Shown here: piece after piece, positions 1 through 9,751 of the stretch | How the letters are laid out: each line of letters begins with the position of its first letter | How positions within the stretch are numbered: position 1 is the first letter of the stretch | Assembly: GCA_003194525.1 (NCBI GenBank) | Contig: NBIV01000166.1 | Span: 62,001-126,000 of the forward strand | Direction of reading: 5' to 3' | Source: Gracilariopsis chorda | Taxonomy: Eukaryota > Rhodophyta > Florideophyceae > Gracilariales > Gracilariaceae | Length of the DNA stretch: 64,000 nucleotides | Position numbers and translations under genes: made by a program | Notes under the pieces: generated by a model | What the model saw: only the letters and a program-made list of their open reading frames with translations | Told to the model about the DNA's origin: nothing | The model's database searches: none

Positions 1-51
1 GCAGCTGCAGCAAAGCGCTTCCACACATACTGATCGTCACATCACAAAAGC

Positions 52-1344
52 TCAGCATTCCACTTCAGAGCGAACGCTGTTTGCAAACTCCGTCAGAACG
101 CCTCGAATTTCTCCCACAATGGCGTCAAAATCAGCCGTCTTTCTACTGGCAAGTAGTTTTGGTTTCCGGAACAACACCGTACACGGCGCTTCCCCATGTA
201 ACGAAATATCAAACGACAGTCGAGCGCCATCATAATTCACGCGTACAACAATCACAGCATGCGGTTCTCCAGTGCGCGTGGTAGCCGCCCTACTACGGAA
301 TCGTCGGAACGCCGGTGAACACTCCAACCGAGACAGAGCTGCAAGTAACGCAGTGAGAGTCATGGAAAACGACAACGGTACCAATACGCGTTGATCCTTT
401 GCTGCGCGTTTGCGAAGTTGTTCACGATGATACACACCAGCAAGTCGAATGAGAATGGTTTCCGGACCAGCAGCCGGCAATATGTGCGCGCCGTACACAA
501 CAGCTCGAACGAGAGATTCATCCATTCCAGGAGGCGGCGTGAGTCGAGCCGGCTGTTGTACATTCAGCGGAGAACGCCACGGTGTAGGTGCCTCACGTCG
601 CAACAAAGCGGATGCACTTCTGAACAAATGCGCAATCACATTTCGTTCAATGCTTGTGAACAGTTGCGAGAAGGCGCGAAAAGAGGCCACAGCCGCTGTG
701 GCAGCGAGTGCATCGGCGTCTACAGCATCGCACAAGGCGTGCACGCAACGTTCAAATAAAGGCTCCAAGCGGTTGTGAGGTTGATATTCATTTTGTGCAA
801 GCACGACGGCGCGACGAGGTTGGTTCCTGTTGTTGCCCTTTGAACGACACAGGCGTAAGGTTGGACGACGGGGTAGACGAATTCCAAGTAGGTGATCATC
901 GTCCAAATCATCCAAATTGAGCACGGATGCGTGGCTGTAAGTACTAGCTGCGTCGTCGTCATCGTCGTCGTCAGATGCGTGGATCGGACCTGGAGGAAGG
1001 ACAGGCACGTCCGGTAGATGACGACGAAGGGGCGGTGTAGCACGACGGTCCGGTCGAATGGAAACGCGGGGTGAGGAAGTAGTGGAACTTGAATCGGTTA
1101 CCGAAGAGATTCGAGGCTTTCCGAGAGGGAGCGGAGGTTGGTCATCATCGGAGTGAAGCGACGAAGGCGGTCGGTTTGAGTGCATGGAAGGCGGTGCATC
1201 GGACATGTCGTTCGGGGAGGTTGGTGAGTACGGAGTTACGGGCGAAGGAGGGCATACATCTGCGCCTGTTATGGAGCGGATGGTGGGAATGGTGGAGAGT
1301 GCGGGGACTCGCGGGATGGGTGGTCTGACTGTGAGAGCGCCCAT
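52..1344 (-). CDS. Unrecognised protein with disordered acidic N-terminal half
   Basis: A 430-residue single-exon frame that I do not recognise. The frame stays open to 1800, but the upstream part is low-complexity Pro/Thr/Ser/His from a pyrimidine-rich leader, so I start at the methionine at 1344 (MGALTVRPP). Residues 1-185 are Pro/Ser/Asp-rich and look disordered, with a run of seven Asp at 125-131 and further acidic clusters. Residues 190-430 look folded: helices followed by an alternating beta-like stretch (AVIVVRVNYDGARLSFDISL near 370-390) and a C-terminal helix. There is no signal peptide or membrane span. The disordered acidic half suggests a regulatory or adaptor protein, but that is a guess. 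The real start could differ. Confidence 0.6.
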   Translation of the reverse strand: MGALTVRPPIPRVPALSTIPTIRSITGADVCPPSPVTPYSPTSPNDMSDAPPSMHSNRPPSSLHSDDDQPPLPLGKPRISSVTDSSSTTSSPRVSIRPDRRATPPLRRHLPDVPVLPPGPIHASDDDDDDDAASTYSHASVLNLDDLDDDHLLGIRLPRRPTLRLCRSKGNNRNQPRRAVVLAQNEYQPHNRLEPLFERCVHALCDAVDADALAATAAVASFRAFSQLFTSIERNVIAHLFRSASALLRREAPTPWRSPLNVQQPARLTPPPGMDESLVRAVVYGAHILPAAGPETILIRLAGVYHREQLRKRAAKDQRVLVPLSFSMTLTALLAALSRLECSPAFRRFRSRAATTRTGEPHAVIVVRVNYDGARLSFDISLHGEAPCTVLFRKPKLLASRKTADFDAIVGEIRGVLTEFANSVRSEVEC

Positions 1345-4300
1345 GTTGATGGACGCGAGACGGGGTGGGAAAAAGGTGGGGGCTAGCTGGAAGCGGAGCA
1401 AACGTTTCACGGGGGTTGAGCGGCGGCGTGTGAGTGACGAACCGCGCGCAGATGAAGAGAGCGGGGTGAGAAGATAAGTGCAGCAATGTGATGGGGGGGG
1501 TGGTAGTTTGAGGGGGAGGGGAAGGGAAGGAGGGGGATTGCGTTGTAGTTGGGGATGTGGCTGGGGATAGGTGTTGTGGTTTGTGGTGCGGGGGGCTGGT
1601 GGGGGCGGGGTGTGTGCGCAGGTGATGACTTGGAGGAGGAGGAGGGGGGTGGTGTGGGGGCGCGAAGTCTCGAGAAGGGCTCTCTTTAAGCTGGCGGCTG
1701 TGGGATGGCGGCGTGTGAGCGGCGAAAGGCGGGCGCTCAAAGCTTGCGTTTGCGAGCGGCAATTGCCAAAGCACATGGCGCTCGACTGACACACTTCCAC
1801 GGCGCGTATGGCGGCGCGCGCCGCGCACGTGCACGAGGCGGAATGCGCCGCTTGCTGCGCGACAGGTGGAAGCGCTGTGCGACGTGTACGGCGACAGCGC
1901 GCTCTGTCGCGGAGTGCGACGGATGAGCGTTTGCGCTCGACAGGCGTGGCGACAAGTCAGTGCGCTGCGGGGGGACGGAGGCTGACGTACTTGTTGTGGC
2001 AGTTACGGGTGCGGCGCGTTTTGCGGGAGTGGAGAGCGCCCCCTTTTTGGATGCACTTGCTTGTGCGCCAATTGGCGTCGTTTGGCGGCGGGTTTCGGTA
2101 CGTACTGCTGAAAAGCGTCCCGACGGGCGACGCGATGGGTTCGGCTTGGCAGCGTGGCCAGCGAATGGCACACTGTGAGTGGCGTTAGCGCCGCTTCTCA
2201 TCATGAATCTCATGCACGCCGTGTACAGTAGTGTTGGCGCTCTTGTACAGTGCGCGAGTTCAAACGCAGTTGCGACGCGTGCGCGATGACGCGTGGTTGT
2301 ATTTTTTTGGGCGCCAAGTGGCGTTTGGGCGCGCGGAGCGTGAAACTGCGCTCATGTGCGCCAGTGCGTGTGGAGGCGGCGGCTCCTTTTTCTGCGCGCG
2401 CGAAGGCGGCGTCGACAGACGGCGCTGAACAACGGCGGCCGCGTTGTACGTGGCGGCGTTGGCGATGCGCCCCGCTTTGCAGGTGGATACATATGTTGGG
2501 GGCGGCGCGCTTGCGTAAGTTGGTGTCGTCGCGCTTGCCTCGCTCGCTCCATTGTGTGAGCGCCGCACCCCCTTTGCACGTGCGACAGCACGTCGTCTCG
2601 AGACAGCGCACGCGCCCATGCAACCACCCGTTCCGTTCCGTCTTGCGCCGCCGTTCTCAGCCGCGGAGACGCCTAAACGGCGCCTGCATTTGGCATCTCT
2701 GGCAGCAACCACCATCGCCAATTCAGCTGTGTGCGCCTTTGTCTCATTTGCTGTATTCGACGCCCCACGTCGGACTTTGCATTTCTGCTTCATTGCTTTT
2801 CAACCCCAACCCTATCTACTGTAGCTGTAGCTACCTTCATTCCCACCCATATGGCGCACAACAACCGTGCGCCATTCGCAGCACTCCACGTACCGCTCTT
2901 TCATCGTTTCTCATCCTCTCTGCCGTACACAACTCCCTCCATTCGCCGCTGACGCCCACCGCTTCCCCTCTCAAGTGCATGTCACCTCCCTCCCCCTACA
3001 AACGCAACGTCCAAAGCGACAACCAAGCCAAAAATCAAAATATCTCAACGCTGCGCTGTCGCGCGTGCGGCACGTCTAAAGTGCTTCCGTTTCGAAACCG
3101 TTTTGTGCGTTATATTCCACGCATGCTTCATATTTTCTCCCCGTCTTGTCCCCCGCCTCCGCCCTCCCTCCTCGTAGTAATGCCTCGTCCCGTACGTGCA
3201 GCACATGTCCCGCTACAGCTGCATCTCTCAAGTCCTTTCCGAAACTCAATCACGTCACCTGCACCCCTTTTGAATCCTTACTCACCATCATCATCACGTA
3301 CAACCCCGTATGCCACATCACCTCCAACAACATCACCATGCAACCATTGCAATGCATTCCACACCCAATCTCGTCCCCCAAACCCGCCCAAATCCCACCA
3401 CTTTCGCACCCACAGAACAACCACACCTATTGCTTCCACAGCTCATTTATCAACCTTACTGTAACACCGCTCTCATCATGCTCTATGTACTTTCCACTCT
3501 CCTTTGACCCCACGCCTTTCATCTCACCTCTTTAGCTCTTCAAATATCTTCTCATCTGCTCACAAACTCTTTATACCATGCTCTTACAAATCGTATCTTC
3601 TCCATCCACCCTCATGAATGGCTGCACACACATGTCCCGCCTACTATTTTCATCCCCTCCCTCTACGCACTTTCGTACAAACCAAAAACACTATAAGCAC
3701 CGGCAACCATGCCAACACTTTCCACCCATGTCAACCGCTGTAATCGCCACCACGCCCGTCTTCATAGCTCACCGCACGGAAGCATCCACTCTTCAGCACC
3801 TGTATCTTGCAACTTCTCTCGTTTTAAAACCCCTTGCTTGTTGTCTTTCGTTTGTCGACACACGGGTATGAGCAGTTGTCGATCACTGCCTGCGTTCCCC
3901 GCCCAAACATTTCGCCACCGCATCTTTCAATAGCTTTGGGTCTTCTGTTTGTTCTCCGCTCTCGAGTTTGCGCTGTTATCCGTGCAATCTTTTTATAACG
4001 CCGTTCGTTTAATCAGCATTCAACCTTGGGAGCCACACGTCCCAATCATGGCTCCTAATCTTGTCCTCCCCGCTTTCCTTTTCCTCATGCCATTCCCAGA
4101 TCGAGACCGAGTCTCGTTTCTCACTTTCAACGTACTCGTCAACTTGCGTCTCGGAACTGCGCATCCCTCATCATAATATGTTTCGACCCTTTGTCCCACA
4201 GATGACAGTGCGCCAGCCACTTCGTCATTGTTCGCCATACGAATTATGCATCCTTAGACCCACGGAGAGCCTTCTACTGTTCGTGAGTTTTAATACATGT

Positions 4301-4928
4301 CGCAGTGCCACATCTCACGCACATATTGCTGTTGGCGGAACCCGATTCAACATTCTGTTGCATCACACTTCGACATGTTCGATCACCAGTTTGTGTACGA
4401 AATATCTAACTAATCATCTGCGCACTGTAAACGTCAACCCCCATTCCGTTGTGCAGTTGGATGGCACAATTCCGGCAACTCTGATAGCTTGGAACAGAGA
4501 GAGGCCCGGAAAGCGCGTAACACTGTTGCTGAGTCGTGCTCCTCTTTTTTTTTTTGACATACGATTGTTCACCAACGCGGCCAGCATTTGCGGTACCCTG
4601 TAGTGTTTGATTGCTTCTTCTGTGCCAGTTGCGCTCGATGCAATCGTTTCTGTGCCAGTTAGTTTTACGGAGTTTCTTGGAAACAGGGACGCCGGTGATT
4701 ACTATTACTTGTACGTGTGGGACAGTGCTGATGCTTTTCAGCACGGACACCAGTCGCATACCCTACATATATGAGTCATTTACCACTTTTTGTGAACGAT
4801 TGCTGGTTTGGCAATTGCAGCACTTATGCAAACGTCAGGCAACGAATAGGCTCATTGCTGTGGAAAACTTAGGAGTGCAATAGACTTGCGAACGCTGTCG
4901 GCAAGGCTGTGAACCACCATCAAGCAAG
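1345..4928. other. Gene-free region: GC-rich island and pyrimidine-rich tract
   Basis: I find no convincing gene here. 1345-1700 is the leader or promoter of the minus-strand gene: G-rich on the plus strand (pyrimidine-rich on the coding strand), with several G runs between 1493 and 1541 that could form a G-quadruplex. 1800-2600 is GC-rich, with overlapping frames on both strands and no protein-like composition. From about 2650 to 4750 the plus strand is strongly C/T-rich, including a 404-residue frame (2250-3464) of Pro/Ser/His/Thr low complexity that I judge non-coding. A T run lies at 4543-4555. Confidence 0.6.
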
Positions 4929-6179
4929 ATGTTTGTGAACAGCCAACTGTTCCCGTTCGTAAAGCTCATCGGTTCCGCCATCCCCAAGCAGTATCAAGAG
5001 AAGAAAAAGTGGCCATGGCGGCTCGGCATTGTTGTGTTCACATGTTTATACTTGTTTCACTTCACGCTTTCCATCCTAAGCGAAGCGAGCCCTTACCCTC
5101 AAAGCGGTGAAAACTTCACAGGTAGATGGTTCCGACCTCGAGACATCGTGGCAGAGAATGGAACTTGCGCCAAGCTGCGCTATGAGCGCATCAATTCGCT
5201 CCAGAATTCATCAAACAATTTCATCCCTTATCTGTGCTACAATCACAACAACAAATTCATAACGATGCTTGGAATGAGTCTAAAGCGATTCGACAAGTCG
5301 CAGCTGGCGTTCTTCATAAACGGTTACGAAATGGATAAGTACACGCTGCACGACGGGCAAGCAGCGTTTGCTTTCAACGCACGGGTACGATCTGAATGGC
5401 TGAGAAAGGGGCGAAACCAAATTCTAAGCTATACCGTACACGGCTGCTCGTACCACATGGAGTGCACCAACTACTTTGAACGGCGAAGAGAGGAGTTTAA
5501 CATGTGTGTTTACACGATGAGAAGCGTTGCTGAGGTGAAACCGTTCTTGGATTTCTACTCCAGCTTTGTGGATCGCATATTCATATACAACACAAACCCA
5601 AAACACTCTTTGTGGTTCAAACGTTTAAACAAGGAAGCGCACAAATATCGGGCGGTAGGGTGGTACTTGAAAGGGATGCGCGATGCAAAGATTTCCAAAC
5701 GTGTGTACCATCGACTGATAACTCACAGAGTGGGCAATTCTCGCAACTATCCGCGCGACTTGCAGAAAATGCAAACAAACGACTGTATGTATCGTAACCG
5801 AGACACAGACATGTTGCTGATGGTAGATGACGACGAATACTTGAACTACCACAACCGAACGTTTTACAGGCTTTTATATGGGGCGCTGAAGTATCAAGTG
5901 GATGATATTCTGTTCAAGAGAAACTTCTGTAACTCGACGGTGGGCGTTGTGGATGAGGCGAATGTGGACCAAAAGCCGATGTTTAGATGTGAGGAGTCGA
6001 GGAAGAAACGGTTGGAGAAAGGTATTGTACTACCGAAGAATTGCCCGTTGTATGAAATTCATAGATGTGTGACGAAGAAGTCTTACTTTATAAGAGGGAA
6101 AAACATTTATGCAGCGCATAAAGCGTATCCTGCAGTGCGCAAGGAGGTGCGCGAACGGATGAAACGGGAACGATTGTAA
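4929..6179 (+). CDS. GT92-like (DUF23) type II membrane glycosyltransferase
   Basis: A 416-residue protein with a short basic cytosolic tail, one membrane anchor at about residues 31-51, then a lumenal domain: the layout of a Golgi type II glycosyltransferase. The catalytic part has the family-92 flavour: a nucleotide-binding-like stretch leading to MVDDDEYL (acidic DDDE at 300-303, the expected metal-binding D-x-D/DE site), many cysteines (CNSTVGV, FRCEES, CPLYEIHRC), and a late H-x-A-Y-P motif near 400. Family 92 enzymes transfer galactose or related sugars to glycans; the donor and acceptor cannot be read from sequence. Single exon. The methionine at 4929 places the anchor correctly. It could instead be a related DUF23-type transferase. 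Confidence 0.7.
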   Translation: MFVNSQLFPFVKLIGSAIPKQYQEKKKWPWRLGIVVFTCLYLFHFTLSILSEASPYPQSGENFTGRWFRPRDIVAENGTCAKLRYERINSLQNSSNNFIPYLCYNHNNKFITMLGMSLKRFDKSQLAFFINGYEMDKYTLHDGQAAFAFNARVRSEWLRKGRNQILSYTVHGCSYHMECTNYFERRREEFNMCVYTMRSVAEVKPFLDFYSSFVDRIFIYNTNPKHSLWFKRLNKEAHKYRAVGWYLKGMRDAKISKRVYHRLITHRVGNSRNYPRDLQKMQTNDCMYRNRDTDMLLMVDDDEYLNYHNRTFYRLLYGALKYQVDDILFKRNFCNSTVGVVDEANVDQKPMFRCEESRKKRLEKGIVLPKNCPLYEIHRCVTKKSYFIRGKNIYAAHKAYPAVRKEVRERMKRERL

Positions 6180-6987
6180 AACAAAAGGGCATTCTGAGAA
6201 GATGAAGACAATTATGGGTAGTGTAGTTTCACAAACAATGCGAGGGGTAAATACGGAACGTTTATGGTTGTGTGCTTGTTAAGGAAGATGTACGAAGACA
6301 GTGCAGAAATGGACGCAAAAGTGCACAGACGGTGGACAGGTGGGGCGTTGAAGGATGGTGCATGAGAAAAGACAAGTAACCCTTTAGCACAAGTGTGTGT
6401 TGCGGAAATGACAGCCTCCAGTTGTGGAAGCCGAGCTGTAGATACTACGAAGGATACGGTTGGCAGCTGGTGACTCGAAACAGAGAAGGCTACACGCAAC
6501 CCCCACAGGCTGGGCGCCGCCTCCACTGGTGGGAGCGCACTACCACCGTTAGTAGACAGGATATCGCTGTGCACATTGTTGATGAGGGCCGTTCCAAACC
6601 AGCGTTCCAGAGTTTTGACAGTACCGTTGGTATGTACATGCAGTACAAGCGTACATGCGTACATGCGTAGTCGAGTGATCTCACCGAAAAGAGCGGACAC
6701 GTGGCGCGGCGCATCGCCCAACGCCAACTTGGAATCGAAACGAGTGCGTGCAGACTCTGCAGAGCACGACACGACGGATGGCAGCACATCCGAGCGCAGC
6801 CAGCACACCCGAGCGCAGCCAGCACACACCGCTCCAACGGCGGACGGGCACGACCTGCAGCGCGCGCCTCCGTTGCCAACGGCGCTTAAAAGGCGCATCA
6901 TGGGCGCCTTCATGCCAGCCCCGAACAGCAACCGTTGTACATCGTGCCCGCAGTCGAAACGAAACCATCACCTGAACCGAAAGCGGA
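6180..6987. other. Intergenic, GC-rich, with short direct repeats
   Basis: No solid gene. 6377-6386 holds a copy of the recurrent 10-mer TAACCCTTTA. 6630-6670 has GTACATGC-type repeats and 6788-6826 a tandem of a 19-20 bp unit (cgagcgcagccagcacac). A 239-residue frame on the minus strand (6212-6931) ends 32 bp past the GT92 stop, but its composition is not protein-like. A plus-strand frame (6576-7004) could be the 5' part of the weak gene at 6988-7437. Confidence 0.4.
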
Positions 6988-7437
6988 GTGCCCCCTGTCG
7001 CTGAGCTCACCGTGTGCGAACGCCTCCCCGCTCTGAGAAGAAACAACCTTCGCAGGCACCTCATGCACACGGCTTGTTTCGCGGCGAGTTTGCCCACACG
7101 GAGCGCGCTCACAACAGCTACAGCAACGCAACCATCGCCAAACAGCTGTCCAAAGCAGTTGTGGCGCCCCAAGCTGCAAGGCGCGCAACGAAGGGCGTAC
7201 CAAGCGTTTCTGCAGCAAAACGGCGCTCACATGCACGTGGCGCCGGTACACGAGACAGCTCAAGGAAACCTCTTCTGCGCGTGGAGCGAGCGCATCGCAA
7301 TCAAGATGAGAGTTGTTCAAGACTACCGCAACTTTCTGCAATCGCAACAAGTGGATACGCAACTACAACTGCTAACAACACCGGTATACATAACAGCCGA
7401 TAACAAGCTAATATGCGACTATCCACGTCGCGCATAG
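6988..7437 (+). CDS. Possible 3' part of an unrecognised gene
   Basis: A frame open from 6976 to the stop at 7437. Its last ~90 residues look protein-like (Gln-rich helix, then QLLTTPVYITADNKLICDY). AATAAA lies at 7463-7468, 26 bp after the stop, and the next gene ends at 7482 on the other strand, matching the tight convergent pairs seen elsewhere here. There is no ATG at a sensible place; upstream coding-like sequence lies in other frames (6576-7004, and a short stretch ending LSLSSPCANASPL). That implies an unseen intron, an indel near the C5 run at 6991, or chance. No family recognised. Confidence 0.25.
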   Translation: MPPVAELTVCERLPALRRNNLRRHLMHTACFAASLPTRSALTTATATQPSPNSCPKQLWRPKLQGAQRRAYQAFLQQNGAHMHVAPVHETAQGNLFCAWSERIAIKMRVVQDYRNFLQSQQVDTQLQLLTTPVYITADNKLICDYPRRA

Positions 7438-7462
7438 TACACACTCCCCGAGCAATTTACAC

Positions 7463-7468
7463 AATAAA
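7463..7468 (+). terminator. Candidate polyadenylation signal AATAAA
   Basis: A canonical AATAAA 26 bp after the stop at 7437. It supports, weakly, a real plus-strand transcript ending here. Confidence 0.3.
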
Positions 7469-7481
7469 AACAGCAGCGCAT

Positions 7482-8183
7482 TCAAGTGAGCAAATCGGCT
7501 AATCGATCCACCACAGCTACAACGAACGGAGGCGTCTTCTGCGCAATAGGTACAACCACGTCAACAACCTGCTCAAACAACGACGGATGACCCGGTTCCA
7601 CAGTCTCTCTCAAAAGACATAACAGAAACCCCAGCGCGGCTGCACGTCCATTCAACGCCTCCACACTAGTCCAAAACTGACTCACTCGTTTCGAAGCGCC
7701 CTTTCCAACCGAACGCGCCTCCTTTCCACCGTCAGCATCGTTCACAAACGCAACAGCCGCGCTCACCCCCGCAGGCTGCACGCGTTTCGCTTCCGCGCCC
7801 GCCCCACCCGCGGCGCCACGACCCGCGTTACTCGCGGCGCGAGCAATCGTAGCAGCCAGCAAATTGCGTCGCTGCAGCGCGCTAAGTTGCTCATACTGTC
7901 TGGCCAGTTTCTCGCAGCCCAAGTCGGCATCAGCCTTGAGCAAGTCCGGCGGCGGCAACTGCCCCACTGCGGCGCGCGCATGGGCGCGCCTTCCGGCGCG
8001 TTGTCTGCGGCTTTCCAGCGCGCGTCTCGCCAGCAGCACGGCGGCGGCGGTTGCGGCTGCGGCCGCGGCCGCGGCGGCCACGAGCAGGGAGGGGGGCGGA
8101 AGCGCGAATGCGGGGTTCTCCGCGCGCAGGCGCCGTCGCGGAGAGCGGCGCGATGAAACGGCTCTAGTCTGAAGGGGGTGCAT
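7482..8183 (-). CDS. LHC-like one-helix protein (HLIP/OHP type), plastid-targeted
   Basis: A 233-residue protein. I start at 8183 (MHPLQTRAVSSRRSPRRRLRA): this N-terminus is Arg/Ser-rich and acid-free, like a plastid transit peptide, and is followed by an Ala-rich hydrophobic stretch. Near the C-terminus (about 165-205) is the chlorophyll-binding helix signature: W-x-x-x-E-A-L-N-G-R-A-A-x-L-G-F, then R-E-x-V-E-P-G-H and F-E-Q. This follows the E-x-x-N-G-R-x-A-M-x-G-F pattern of LHC, HLIP and OHP proteins, in which Glu and Asn bind chlorophyll. Such proteins act in the thylakoid in photoprotection or pigment insertion. The N-terminal 150 residues are unusual for the family, and only one such helix is seen. 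The frame is open upstream to 8363. Confidence 0.55.
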   Translation of the reverse strand: MHPLQTRAVSSRRSPRRRLRAENPAFALPPPSLLVAAAAAAAAATAAAVLLARRALESRRQRAGRRAHARAAVGQLPPPDLLKADADLGCEKLARQYEQLSALQRRNLLAATIARAASNAGRGAAGGAGAEAKRVQPAGVSAAVAFVNDADGGKEARSVGKGASKRVSQFWTSVEALNGRAAALGFLLCLLRETVEPGHPSLFEQVVDVVVPIAQKTPPFVVAVVDRLADLLT

Positions 8184-8761
8184 GAGGGTCGCCTCGACGA
8201 AGATGCCGCCTCGCCCCGCGCCGCTTCTGCCGCGCAAGCGAGGAGGCCAGTTTTGGCCGCCCCCGCGCACGCCTGCAGCCGCGATACAGCAGCGCCACGT
8301 GTCACACGTGGCGCCGCGGGGCGGCGGCTTGGACGCGTTGTGTGGACGGCGGCGAGGGCGCACGGATGACGGGGAAACGCAGCCGTGTGTAAGCGCGGTG
8401 GAGATTTACAGCGTGACAAAAATGAAGGCGCTGACGCTGCTGCTGACATTCAACAACGACAGCAGCGCGCACCGCGGCGTCAAGCGAACGCACAGCCCCC
8501 GCCGTCGTTGTGAGGACGCGTCGCGCAATGACTTCCGCACCGGTCGTAGTCGTCGCGCCGCTGGCGCTGCTGTCCTTCCCCGCGCTGTGTCAAGCGCTTC
8601 CCCTTCTCTCGCACCCTTCCTCACCCCCCCATCCCCTTAACCTGCTTCTAATTTGCTCCGTCTTTCTTCTCATAGCCTCCTTGGTCAAGTCGTTGTCGCT
8701 CGTTCCAACCTCATTCTTTCTCCATGTCGACCGACTCGTCGCCCTCCTCTGTCTGCTCACA
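8184..8761. promoter_or_regulatory. Shared upstream region of a divergent gene pair
   Basis: 578 bp between the starts of the one-helix protein (-) and the mitochondrial carrier (+). The left half is GC-rich; 8570-8760 is C/T-rich on the plus strand, as in several other 5' leaders in this window. No TATA box was seen. Confidence 0.4.
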
Positions 8762-9751
8762 ATGTCCACCTTCTTCCTTCACAGAATTTCCCACCTCGCC
8801 ACGCTGGGACACATATCGCTTACCCGCTTCTTCCAATTCTTTCTTGCAGGCGGCATATGCGCCTTTCTCACCCACGCCGCATGCACTCCTATAGACGTCG
8901 TCAAGACCCGCATCCAGACAATGCCCGGACGCTACTCGGGTATGACTGATGGTTTTACAAAAATAGTTGCAGAAGAAGGTGCAGCAACACTTCTCAAGGG
9001 GCTAGCCGCTACTGCAGGTGGTTATTTTCTACACGGAGCCTTCAAGTATTCATTTTATGAGCTTTTCAAGCTGCTCTTCTCCGCTGATGTGCAACAGGCT
9101 GTCAAGCCGCCGCTTTCTGTCGCCGCTATTTCAGGCTTTTTCGCAGAGTGCATTGCTTGTATCTTGCTTTGTCCTATGGAAGCTATTCGCATCCGTTCCG
9201 TATCCGACGCCTCTTTCCCCGCTGCTGTCATACCGGGCCTGTCGCTTCTGCTCAAGGCGGAGGGTTTGCACGGCTGGTATAAGGGTTTACCTGCCATGTT
9301 ACTAAAGCAGGTTCCCTACACCGTCGGCCAGTTTGCTTCTTTTGAACTTTCAGTCAACCTTGTCAAGCGTCTTGTGGAAGCTTATTTGGGCGCCCAAACC
9401 GGCTCTTCTGCGGTGGCTAGTATTTCTTCCTTCGCTGGTTTGCTTGCCGGTATCACCGCCGCCGTCATTTCGCACCCGGGCGATACCATTTTGTCCCGCA
9501 TCAATCAACAGGAAAGCGAAGGTTCGGCCGTTCAACAAATCGTTAAAGTGGCGCGTGCAGCTGGGTTTTGGGGCTTGTTTACAGGCCTTCTGCCACGTCT
9601 TGTGCAGGTTAGCTGCATGATTGGCGGTCAATTCTTGATCTATGATTCGATCAAGTTGTGGTGTGGTATTGTTCCGGCTGCTGCTTTACCGGCTGACCCG
9701 CTTCCGGCCGTCGCTAAGGCTGGCCCTTCTGATGTTGGTAAGGATAGATGA
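8762..9751 (+). CDS. Mitochondrial carrier family protein, phosphate-carrier-like
   Basis: A 329-residue protein with three tandem carrier repeats, each with the family's Px[DE]xx[KR] signature: TPIDVVKTRIQ, CPMEAIRIRSV and HPGDTILSRIN. Other stretches match phosphate carriers (SLC25A3/MIR1 type): GYFLHGAFKYSFYELFK, a KQVPYTVGQFASFE segment in repeat two, and ISHPGDTILSRIN. These proteins import phosphate into the mitochondrial matrix by proton symport. The frame opens earlier (8510), but the extra 84 residues are low-complexity Leu/Pro/Ser, so the methionine at 8762 is preferred; it gives a normal family length. Copper transport, shared by some phosphate carriers, is possible. Single exon. 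Confidence 0.8.
   Translation: MSTFFLHRISHLATLGHISLTRFFQFFLAGGICAFLTHAACTPIDVVKTRIQTMPGRYSGMTDGFTKIVAEEGAATLLKGLAATAGGYFLHGAFKYSFYELFKLLFSADVQQAVKPPLSVAAISGFFAECIACILLCPMEAIRIRSVSDASFPAAVIPGLSLLLKAEGLHGWYKGLPAMLLKQVPYTVGQFASFELSVNLVKRLVEAYLGAQTGSSAVASISSFAGLLAGITAAVISHPGDTILSRINQQESEGSAVQQIVKVARAAGFWGLFTGLLPRLVQVSCMIGGQFLIYDSIKLWCGIVPAAALPADPLPAVAKAGPSDVGKDR

Noticed and set aside
1345-1800. N-terminal extension of the first gene
   Set aside because: Low-complexity Pro/His/Leu from a pyrimidine-rich leader; a better methionine lies at 1344.
2250-3464. 404-residue plus-strand frame
   Set aside because: Composition is pyrimidine-driven Pro/Ser/His/Thr with no domain-like segments; neighbouring frames are equally open.
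6212-6931. 239-residue minus-strand frame ending near the GT92 stop
   Set aside because: Cys/Ala/Arg-rich start over a GC-rich repeat block, contains the TAAAGGGTTA motif, and no recognisable fold.
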